From Notospermus geniculatus (taxonomy: Eukaryota; Nemertea; Pilidiophora; Heteronemertea; Lineidae): a stretch of 64,000 bases of DNA. How positions within the stretch are numbered: the stretch's first letter is position 1; each line of letters begins with the position of its first letter. The position numbers were made by a program, and so were the translations under genes. Shown here in pieces: positions 46,179-57,500 of the stretch. The stretch covers positions 120,722-184,721 of the forward strand of contig NMRB01001298.1 of the NCBI GenBank assembly GCA_002633025.1, in the 5' to 3' direction. Below the pieces are notes generated by a model. That model searched no databases and had not been told where the DNA came from. It worked only from the letters and a program-made list of their open reading frames with translations.

Positions 46179-49059
46179 TCATTTTGTGTGTCAATTTTGT
46201 GCTATTCTGTATCTTGGACTCCTACATTGGTAATGCACAAAAATGACATACCTTATGGTCGGCTTTACTGATTTTGATGCAATAAAAGACGATTTTTCGA
46301 ATAAGAAGATCCCTTGCGTCTGTCACTGCCTTAGTTGGTGACGATACCAAGGGCTTGCAACATAATGAACGTAAAATAAAACAGAACAGCATGATTTAGA
46401 CTAATTGGTGATCACCGGAACAGTGTGGCCAAGAGAGGGCAGCCAGCAGACAGGTAAAAGCAACGAAGCAACCAACCAAAAATACCCCTTTCCCCCTACA
46501 ACAGCAGCGTGATGTCTCATGTCTCGATCTGTTGTGGCTATCTAGTTGATCAAAGTAATCACAATTGATTACGAACCTATAATCATTTTGCCAAATCAAT
46601 AGTCTGTCTGTCAGCCACCTTTACTATATGAAATATCGTCTATATGGTAATAGATATCAAAGAGAAGGTATAACTATCAGGTCGTACGCTTCAGGCACAG
46701 GCGTCTCCTCTGTTTTTAAAATACGTGATTTTTCTCTCCTTCCGGAAATACCCGAACACTTGCGAAAATTAACGATGACAACGTTGATTTTTAGACGTGT
46801 TTATTTCAATAATAAAGCTCTCTGTACACTCTGTGTGTACGTGTCTGAGGCTGATTCCATGTAATGATAACCGTGCCGTGGCGATGTCTCTTTTTAAAAG
46901 TGTTGTTGCCAACGATCTAATCTTCAGCAGTTTACAAAGGATGTGATAGAGTCATTTTTTCTTTGAAAATGAAAAAATGTGATATACGGAAATGTTCCCT
47001 GACTGAATTCATTGAGGGAATGCGAGTTCCGAAGGTCACATCGCTCGCAGTGCCGTTCATCACGTTACAAGTTCACAATATAGACCTTCCCAACAAAGAT
47101 GGCGGTGGGACAGTTCTCATCATATGACGTCAGAAGAGCTTACCATTCAACGGCCGCTGGAACGCTATTAAGCTGGTCAAGCGGGCCATGCCGGCACAAG
47201 CGTTTAGTAAAATAATTAGTGTTTGGTCGTGTTATATCATGCTTGGGCAATGAATGGCCACGACGTCACCTGGGATAACTAGCTAGGCCACCATCTTTAT
47301 TGGAAAGGTCTACACGTATACGAGTTGTCCATCATGAACATGGAATCGAACCTCACTATATATTCTCAGAAGTACATTGTATAAGGAAGTAGAAAAAGCT
47401 ACAGTGAAAGTTAATATTATGGAACATCGGTAACACACAAAATGTTCATAGCAAATATACGTGCATGTAACAAAATACATACATTCAAAATTTTCCATAA
47501 CAAATGTTTGTGGCACACGATTTTAAGAAAGTTCGTACGTAATACATGTATTTTAAAAAGGTACATTTATGACACGTGAAGTACATGTAACAACGTTTAT
47601 GAAAATTTCCATATTCATAAATAATTTATTATGGCACATGAATTCAGTCTATAGCACAAGCACATACTTCAGTTGCCCAGCTAGGCCTACATACATCATC
47701 GGCACACTGAATGTTAACAAAATATACTTACAGATATTTGAATGAAAATGCGTTCGACAAGTCGGTGACAATAATTATTACATGTAAAAGATATACCCAG
47801 AGAAGATGCGGAATGAAATGGTAAGCCTTCTTCGCTATATACTGACCGACTCCTCTAAACCAACTCCCGCTCTTCTTTTCCACGCGAACCAAAAGAACAC
47901 CCGTCTGTTTTCCTGCCGCCATCTTGGTTTCGCAGTCTCGCACATGCGCATCGCCTGGTTGGCAAAGGAAATCGGAGTTCATTTCTTTTTTGTTTATATT
48001 TTGCGAACCAGCCAACACACGCGCGACCACTGCTACGAAACGCTTGGTTAAAATAATAAATAATAAATACATATACTGTATATCTCATGATCTGCTCTAC
48101 ATACTGTATAACATGACTTATCCGGCCTCCACGGCCAACCTGCGAACCACGCGAATCATTGACTATACACGATCCACGCCAAGTTATGAAAGGCCTAGAG
48201 GGTTACACATCACTTGTGAGTTTCTTTTCAACGGCAGACCGCAGTTTTATTCCACAGTCCGCCTAGGTTTGACAAAAGTGAAACTGACCCTCACCGCGGG
48301 GTATCCATTACGATGCTCACCAGGGTCCATATTCATAAACATACTTAAGTCAAAGTGTGATACTTATCTTTTGTGTTGAACAAAGGATAAGTGTCACACT
48401 TAGACTTAAGTAGTTTTATGAATATGGGCCCAGGCGTAAGACGATTTCCGATGAACATGTAACCCTGACTAGGCCTTTCTTAACTTGGCCTGGATCGTGT
48501 ATAATCAATAATTTGCGTGGTTTGCAGTTTGGCCGTGGTGGCCGGATAAGTCATATTATACAGTAAATTGATCGTATAACTATAAGCCATGTACATTTTG
48601 CCTAAATAAAATACCCTGAATTCTTCTTTGACGTAATTCAGAAAGAGAGTGGAATAGATGTCAAATCCCTTAATATTGTTATTGATAACTTATATTTCCT
48701 AAGCAATACGATCTAATAAAGTAATAATACTAGTAGTATCTTTTAACTATTCTACCATTCACTAAAATTGAAAAAATACATTGCAGATTCCTTCGAGTAC
48801 CGGTGTGCAGTGAACATTCCAGATGGCGTTCCAGAAAGGGGCTGTTCGTTTTCGTCACTTGAGGAATCTGAGTTGTGATCCTTGGGAAAACGGAAGAAGC
48901 TGTCCACTTGCAAATTGCGGGAATTATTTGTTGTGCTGTACAGAATAATCGCTGCAATTTGCAGCTTCATAGCTTTCTCCATTTTCTCAAGGATCACAAC
49001 TCAGATTCCTCAATTGACGAAAACGAACATCCCCTTTGAATAATAAATTCCTTTCTGGC
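46179..49059. other. Spacer distal to the glutamate receptor
   Basis: No gene recognised. Elements: 47082-47311 (ends AGACCTTCCCAACAAAGATGG and CCATCTTTATTGGAAAGGTCT), 48114-48553 (TTATCCGGCCTCCACGGCC foldback containing a nested CATATTCATAAAC hairpin, 48325-48435), and 48830-49060 (TTTCGTCACTTGAGGAATCTGAG hairpin). Confidence 0.65.
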
Positions 49060-49190
49060 AGACAAATGTCAAATGACAACGTCACCCGCTCGTTGGCAAA
49101 ATATGGGTTCCTTCTCATTTCTTGGGCTGGAGTCATTCCCTTGGCATATATTCCTTAAAGAATTAACCCTAGCCTTATATCAAGAATATA
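49060..49190 (-). pseudogene. Duplicate of the receptor's final coding end
   Basis: About 120 bases match 49722-49842, which contain the stop codon and last ~20 codons of the glutamate receptor. The copy breaks off upstream. An adjacent word (AAGAATATATAAGTACCAAGAATGTACAACTC) recurs inverted at 49662-49695, so the region has been duplicated and rearranged. Confidence 0.7.
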
Positions 49191-49774
49191 TAAGTACCAA
49201 GAATGTACAACTCAGTAATCAATCAAAAGGGTGGGCATTAGGTTACTTTTTCTGATAATAGAGGGCGTACGGTAATTATAGGCCTTCTAATTAAATAACC
49301 AATGTTTAGATTTAAGGGTTGTTGACTGAATTGTATTATTTAGAATGATGTCACTATTCTTATGTAAAGTTATAGACATATTACTGGCATACAATTTTTT
49401 ATTGATTTTGGTGAAACCATGGATTTGTTGTTTAGGTCAGAGTGCCCGACCCAGAGATCAAGTTCGAGATCAATTTGTCGAAAATATGGTCCATTCAAAA
49501 CTACTCTGTAGCTCGGTTATTTCTGACCGCATATAACTGCGGGAGGTGTCATTTTGTTCGTAATGATCTTCTCTACACAATAAGCCTTCACAAATTAAGA
49601 TCCCTTCAGTTACAGGGTCACCAGAGGCAAATTAGTAAACTCAGTTTTGGCACATATTTGGAGTTGTACATTCTTGGTACTTATATATTCTTGCTTATAT
49701 TCATTCTTAAAATCCTTCCACAAATGTCAAATGACAACGTCACCCGCTTGTTGGCAAACATTGGATCCTTGTTC

Positions 49775-51503
49775 TCATTTCTTGGGACTGGAATCATTCC
49801 CCGGGCATATATTCCTTAAAGAATTAACTCTAGCCTTACATTCATTCTTAAAATCCTTCCACGGCGTTCTCTTCCTCTGTTTCTTCAAGATCAATCTGAC
49901 GTAGCATTCGCCAATCAGGCCGACAATTATGGCAAGACCTGCACCCATTAACAATACGTAGAATACACCAACCATCTCAGCCCACTTCAAACGCCTTGTT
50001 TTTGAGTTTTCAGCGACTTCATCATCAGAGGTGCACCTTTCCTTATCATAGTAACTAAAGAAAGGGTCAAGAAGGGGGCATGGTAAAACAGAATGCAAAA
50101 ATTAATCGCCTAACTTAATTTTTAAAAAAGATGGAGGTAAACTCGCAAGAATATCAATTTTTTCATATGCTACCAAGTTAGCTGTGGGTTTTACATTATT
50201 AATTTATTCAAAAACGTGTATCGATTAAGAATATGATGCTTGAACAATCCTGGATATAATCGGTGAATAAATATCTAATACATGTACCAATCTATTTTGG
50301 CTAATACCAAAATAAATGTTTTTGCTAATACTTAGAGTAGGCCCATCGCTTGTGATATCAAAAATAGATAAGATCTATTTTTGGTGATATCTCCACATAA
50401 CAGGTGGCAGCACTGTCCAAGTAATGGCTGCCGTGGACGCCATCTTGAATGTGGCTACTCGAACCGGTACTCACCTTTCCACTGTATCGAAGTCCTTGTA
50501 GCCTTCTCTGACGGATAATATAGCTTCGTTCAGGTCTTCTCGGTAGGTGGCGCCAAAAGGTAACATGATGGTGTAGTAGATGGGCTCAGATGGCTGCAGG
50601 ACGACCTCTAAATCACAGTACTTGCTGGAGAAGTAGTTAGCCGTGTACTCTTCCGTTATAAGGATCGGTCGGGCAGGGGCCTTCGTGTCTTTGATAAAGT
50701 TGACTGCCTCCTCAATGTCACCATAGAGCGGAATATTCTTGGTTTTCCTCCGGTTGACGATCGCACCGTAAGGATCGTTTTCATTGTCTGTGAAGATCCG
50801 ATCAATTTCGCTGTCCTAGGAAAAGCAGACGAAGAAATGATCATGTGACTAGTCACATGACTACATCATGGCGTCGAGTGACATGAGGGACGGAACATGC
50901 TCGTCAAACTTTTTACAACGGCTATTAAAATGCATCCTTTCACAACGATTTTCTTGAGATATAAAGCTGCGTATCCAATAATTTCCAGCCTTTTCCTAAT
51001 ATCTGAACAACATTCCTGAGCAACACGACCTTTTTGACCCTGTTTACTCTAGCCAATGGCTGGTATTCATAAAAGTTAGCAAATGGTTTTACTTAAGATT
51101 CTGCACAGCGAGGTACAATGTAAATGTAGGCCTACTAAAAAACTTGAAGGAAAAGCATTGTAGCTTTTATGAATTTCAGCCATTATAGCAACATCTGAAC
51201 AACTTGTTGGAAAACAACCCCGAAAACATTGTCCAAAAAAACTGTTGTTACTCTAAATGTTGGAAAAAAATGTTCCTTGTGTACACAGACCTTTACGCTC
51301 ACACCTCGGAATACCAACGATGTAAGGAAAATTTACCTGAACGTATGAGTAGTAAGCAGCTGTCTGGACCGCAAGAGCCTGCAGCGTCTGAGGAAGGTCT
51401 TCCGCTTTTCGCATGGTCAGAAAAGCCGTCATGTTCGCAGTGTAGCTGTTCGATACCACGATGGCGAAGAACATGAGGCAGCATATCATGAGACGACTCG
51501 GCA
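49775..51503 (-). CDS. Receptor exons 12-14: TM3, S2, TM4 and tail
   Basis: Exon 12 (51337-51503) holds TM3 and the gating motif SYTANMTAFLT. Exon 13 (50475-50815) holds the S2 lobe, including TEEYTANYFSSKYCDLEV, where iGluRs place the acidic residue that binds the ligand amino group and a conserved Cys. Exon 14 (49775-50054) holds TM4 (MVGVFYVLLMGAGLAIIVGL) and a ~45-residue Lys/Arg-rich tail ending DSSPKK with no PDZ-type terminus. Confidence 0.92.
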
Positions 51504-54500
51504 CTGAAAACAAAGACATGAAAAGATTTCGGTAATTTCTAAAATTCCTTTCTGTTACCTATCCCAAATTCCTCTCCGTTACCTGTCTCAAATTCCTCTC
51601 TATTACCTGTCTGAAATTCCTCTCTGGTACCTGTCTAAAATTTATCTCTGTTAATACCTGTCTAACATTCCTCTCTCTTACCTGTCTAAAATTCATCTCT
51701 ATTACCTGTCGCAAATTTCTCTGTTTTCTGTCAAAATTCCTCTCTGCTACAGTCAAAAATTCCTCTCTCTTACCAGCTAAAATTCCTCTCCATCACCTTT
51801 CTAAAATTTCTCTTTGTCACCTGTCTAAAATTCCTCTCTGTTACCTATCTAAAATATTCCTCTCTGTCACCTGTCTAAAATTCATCTCTGTTACTCTCTA
51901 AAATTCACCTCTGTTTAGTCTCACAGTCTTCTCCATTACCTGTCTAAAATTCCTCTCTGTCACCTTTATAAAATTCCATTACCTGTAGCTGGGGTTGTGT
52001 CCGTTGATCCATTGCACAGTAACCCAGCAGTATAATAGAAGCTATCCCTTACTGGGAAACTTTCGTCTGTCCAATCTAAGATGTCCATCACGGTCAGCAA
52101 GATGCTAGTCACTGCAAAAAAAAACATGTAAGACATCAAGGGTAGCAAAAGAATTCAGGCATGTTATAAGCCATTCTGACATTATGCTCAATATTTTTTT
52201 ACGTTTTTCTCAGATAAGAACATTGCCGATCATCAGATGAAGAGGGCAAAAAAATATTAATACAAAACCCGTTGCTTCGCGTCGCATATTAGTGAGGTTT
52301 CGTAAATCTGACGAAACACGCAGTACAAAATATGAAATTCAACTTCATTTCCAGGACCTGACGTATTTCTGGAGATGGTTGGTACCACAAATGTCCCTGC
52401 TGCCAGTGCGTCTTTTAGCATATCATGTAAGACCGAGAGAGTTATGGTACATCTTGAATTTTTAAATTTCCACTCCGTAGCTACGAAGTGGCAACGAAAG
52501 ATAAATTTCAAAGTTTAGTAGGGGCCTATTCACCGTAACTCTTAATCTGTCTCACGTCATTTGCTAAAAGGCGTTCTTGCACCAGGCGATATTTGTGGTA
52601 CCAACCATCTCCTGAAATACATTACGTCATGGACGAAATGAAGTCCAATTTCGTATTTCGTACTTTGTGTTTCGTCAGGTTTATTGGCGCTANATTCCTC
52701 TCTATTACCTCTCTAAAATTCCTCTCTGGTACCTGTCTAAAATTCATAATAGTACCTGTCTAAAAGTCCTCTCCGTTACCTGTCTAAAATTCATCTCTAT
52801 TACCTGTCGAAAATTCCTTTCTGTTACCTGTCTAAAATTCCTCTCTGTTACCTATCTAAAATATTCCTCTCTGTCGTCACCTGTCTAAAATTCATCTCTG
52901 TTACTCTCTAAAATTCATCTCTGTTTAGTCTCACAGTCTTCTCCATTACCTGTCTAAAATTCCTCTCTGTCACTTGTCTAAAATTCCATTACCTGTAGCT
53001 GGGGTTGTGTCCGTTGATCCATTGCACAGTAACCCAGCAGTATAATAGAAGCTATCCCTAACTGGGAAACTTTCGTCTGTCCAATCTAAGATGTCCATCA
53101 CGGTCAGCAAGATGCTAGTCACTGCAAAAAAACATGTAAGACATCAAGGGTAGCAAAAGAATTCAGGCATGTTATAAGCCATTCTGACATTATGCTCAAT
53201 ATTTTGTTACGTTTTTCTCAGATAAGAACATTGCCGATCATCAGATGAAGAGGGCAAAAAAATATTAATACTAACAAAACCCGTTGCTTCGCGTCGCATA
53301 TTAGTGAGGTTTCGTAAATCTGACGAAACACGAAGTACCGTACAAAATATGAAATTCAACTTCATTTCCAGGACCTGACGTATTTCTGGAGATGGTTGGT
53401 ACCACAAATGTCCCTGCTGCCAGTGCGTCTTTTAGCATATCATGTAAGACCGAGAGAGTTATGGTACATCTTGAATTTTTAAATTTCCACTCCGTAGCTA
53501 CGAAGTGGCAACGAAAGATAAATTTCAAAGTTTAGTAGGGGCCTATTCACCGTAACTCTTAATCTGTCTCACGTCATTTGCTAAAAGGCGTTCTTGCACC
53601 AGGCGATATTTGTGGTACCAGCCATCTCCTGAAATACATTACGTCATGGACGAAATGAAGTCCAATTTCGTATTTCGTACTTTGTGTTTCGTCAGGTTTA
53701 TTGGCGCTAGTTTCTTACCGATTTTACGGAGTCAAAACTGCATCATAAGATCTATACTTACGTATGAAAACAACACCCAAACTGACCCAAACAGCCCACG
53801 TGAAAGGCTGCAGGAACTGCCACGGATAGGACTTGACTTCGAGCTTCTTTGTTAACAGTGTGATCCGGCCTAACCTCACAGTGTCGGTGTAGTCCGTCTG
53901 TTTGTAGCGAATACCACTCATGCCAAGCGATCCGATGCCGACATCGTACAACTGCAAGATATATTAGGGAGGTTTCGAAATCAAACGATAAACGTAAACT
54001 TTACGACAACGTTATTTTTCGTACTACACATTAACCAGATTTTATATCGCATTTTCGGTACAAAAATAACGTTGTCGTTAACGTTTACGTGTATCGTTTG
54101 ATATCGAAACCTCCCTATTGAATGGCTCAGATTTGATTTCATGTATCCATGCAATAAATTACCATTTTCGACTCTTACTGTACGGAAAATAGCACTGGCA
54201 TTTTCACACACATATTTCTCGATATCTCCCAAACTACTCATCCGAGTTTTATAAAACAAACAGCAAAATATATCTATTTATGTATTCTAGTCACTTCAGT
54301 AACAATCTGTGTAGTCAATTTTTTGATGGAAGTAGGACTTTAAGTATCCCGATGCTTGTGAAAACGGTTCCGCTAGCCGTAAATAAACCGCGGCAAAATC
54401 CGCTGTAGTTGAAACGGGCCTTTTAGGTTTCTAGTACAGCATGCACCTAAACTTTATACATCTACAACTTACTCCAGAATCAAGTGCCAGATACAAATCT

Positions 54501-57500
54501 CGCCTTCTTTTCACCACTTTATCTATGGAGTATTCGACACGAAGTGAGTTGCTGTAGTGCAACAGATAGTCCACCATCATCCCTTTGTATCCAAGAAGTG
54601 TTCCATCTTCGCTCCTGTTTTCCATTACCATAGGCGGGGTCTGAAAAAACCATAGTCCAATAGTCTGCTAGTATAAAGCAGGGAATCCACCTGCGATTTT
54701 CCGATTTTGCTTTGCGACTTGCTTTGCAACTGGGCACTCGATCGCCGTAGTGGACGAGCAAGACGTGATTTCCACCAATGGCGAAGATGTGACCAATTTC
54801 AGGTCGACGACCGGTATCAGGGGCCGTATGCATAAAACATCTTAAGTGTAAAATTTCCCTTATCTTTTGTTTGGAACAATAGTTTAAGGGAAATTTTACA
54901 CCTAAGATCTTTTATGCATACGGCCCCAGTTCCTTGCGGTTGTATTCAATCGCAGGTACCAGTTGCAAAGCAAGTCGCAAAGCAGAAAATCAGCAGTGGA
55001 TTGCTAGTTTAAGGTGGAATTCGAATGCTCATGAATTCTATAGCAATACCGTAGAATGGTCTAAACAGCCCTTACTGTCAACTGGTCTGAAAGATTCAAG
55101 TGAGCATGAATTCCCAAGAAAAGCTTTTGGGAAGACTGGCATGACTGGGGTAATGTGATGTGATGTGATGTGACGTATGTAGTGTGATGTGATGTGATGT
55201 AAAGCGCCTTCAGTAGAAATTGCTGTACGAAATTTTCATATTATTCAAAAACTCAAAAATCTTACCAGAATAGCAACGGCCCTGATTTTATTCTTGTAAA
55301 ACAGCGGCATCTTTATATCACTATCTTTCGGAAGCTCTTTCAGGTATTGGAAGGCTCCCGATATAGTATCGGTCTTATTTACAATTTGAACCCTTGGATT
55401 GTTGACTGTTGTTTGTCGTTTCTCTCTCGAGTCAGCTATTTTGTACTGTTTTGTAATTCTCTTCTTCTCGTCATCAAGAGGTACAGTTCCAAGGTAATCG
55501 TCATACACAACGTCCCGCACCTATTTTAAGATAAAAGTCATACGTTTACGAGATTTGTGTTTTTTCCAAACACAAACAGCGTATCTATTGGATAATTTTA
55601 TTATTTACAAGCTAGGGTTCACGATCTCACCGCTAGGGCTAATACTGAGATCGGTATCGTACTGCTCTCCACTATCACGTGATCGGCCGAGACAGCTCAA
55701 TGCAGCAACAAGCAAGTCAAAGAATTACCTCGTGAGCGATGAAAAGCAACGCCGTCTTGCTTACCACGAGCAGTGAGCAATGCTTGACCAGACCAATGGT
55801 TGGTATTCAAAAAAACGTTCGTAAATGCTTTTACTTAAGATCTGCCCAGCGGGGTCCAATAAATGTGCAATTTCATATTCTTTACTTGTATCTCCTTTAT
55901 TTTGTGACCCCTCGCATAACATAAAACTGTTTGGGTTCGGAGATTGTTTGGACTACCTCCCAGGGTACTGATGGACGCATGGGCCATTGAACCATCTTTT
56001 TTGAAGATGGGGATTAGTGCTGGCGATTGATGCCTTATGCGAGGGTCCGTGGGTTCGATTCTGGTAGGAAGCAACGTCTTTCACCTTAGAAACCCGATTT
56101 CTATTTCATATATTTTTCAACAAAACGCAAGTACATGTAAAAGCATTTGCCTCTACATGTAGTTTTTGTGAATATCAGCCATTACGTTGCTTGCAAGAAA
56201 CAAGGAACATTCGTCGTATAAGGCGCAATCTTTCGTGCATGCTTTCATAAATTGTTAGCAAGAGGATAAAGGTTGCCCCGTTTGCAGTGGCTTTTAGGGC
56301 CGTATTCATAAAGGGCGTTTAAGACTTACACGCGTGTAACTTCACTGAATGCACACACTTCCACCATACATTTGACGAAGTTACACGCGTCTAAGTCTTA
56401 AAACACCCTTTATGATTACGGCCCATAGTGTTCAACAACAATGAAATCCAACATAAGCTCACTTTATGCATTTTTCCTTGTTCATAAGCATAGTAGGTCG
56501 TCTTGAAAGATTTTCTACAGAAGAAGTTATTGTTGGCATCCATTTCAAGTCGGTCAGTGTAACTCCCAACGGTGTCTTCGTATCCCTAAATGAAAAAAAA
56601 AATATATATATATATACATATAACACATGCCATTTCACTCAACAGGTAGGTAACGTCTGCATTAGTTATTCTGGGGAGGTTTCTAAATCAAACGATAATC
56701 CAAACTTTACGACAACGTTATTTTTCATATTATACATTGACCAGATTTTGCATTGCATTTTCGGTACCGGTACAAAAATACAGTTGTCGTTAACGTTTAC
56801 GTTTATCGTTTGATTTCGAAACCTCCCTTCTATTTCGTGGCGGCCGACGTAACCTTTGACCTTTAGGTAACTTCGTTTATAGGTTTACAGACGTGATCAA
56901 TGTACACCGTATACCACAGCACTAATTCATGGTGGCGAGGTTGATCATGATCTTGTGTCAATGCGTGCTCGACAATACTGTTCAAATCAATCTATTTGAA
57001 TGATCTAAGTTACCAATTAGGCATTGAGAGTGTTGCTACACATAAAAGAATGAGTTGAAGCATGTTACCTTCCCTGATGAAGGGTTAGTCACGCTATTAG
57101 AGTGCGTTGAACTTCTCAAGTGATGAAAAGTATGGCGGCCATTTTTGTCAGCTACGGTTTCGACATGGTATCAGTCCAGCCTCGGTGTTACCACTGGCTA
57201 CATATATAGGTTGGCCAGGACACCAGTCTTATCAAGGTGGGGAGGGATATAGAGTCACCTCATGCATACACGTAGATGTGGGGGGTTTTGGGGGGGGGGG
57301 GTCTGTCGTAAGTACTTACCTCCCAACTCTTGTTATTCACCCAGTCAAGAAAGGTTGCTGCCGTCAGCCTCCCACCCTTTCCAGCCGCCATGTGATCGCG
57401 GACGGAACTGGCCAACTTAATCATGACGTCGAGAATGGATGCATGCTTGATGATGTGGTCACGTGGTGGCTCCAGGCCAAACCGCGCGAAGTTCTCTCGC

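Larger units (their letters stand above)
51680..53708. repeat. ~1.01-kb tandem duplication with the pore exon
   Basis: Copy 1 about 51680-52691, copy 2 52694-53708, offset about 1010, near-identical. Each includes minisatellite, pore exon and one foldback element (52291-52691 and 53306-53708). The joint carries an undetermined base (N at 52693), so a haplotype or assembly artefact must be considered. Confidence 0.9.

Noticed and set aside
47728-48379. Frames of 114 and 151 codons on opposite strands
   Set aside because: They overlap a foldback element and each other, with no family resemblance.
56020-56075. tRNA gene
   Set aside because: Only a B-box-like GGTTCGATTCT is visible; no A box, cloverleaf or acceptor stem.
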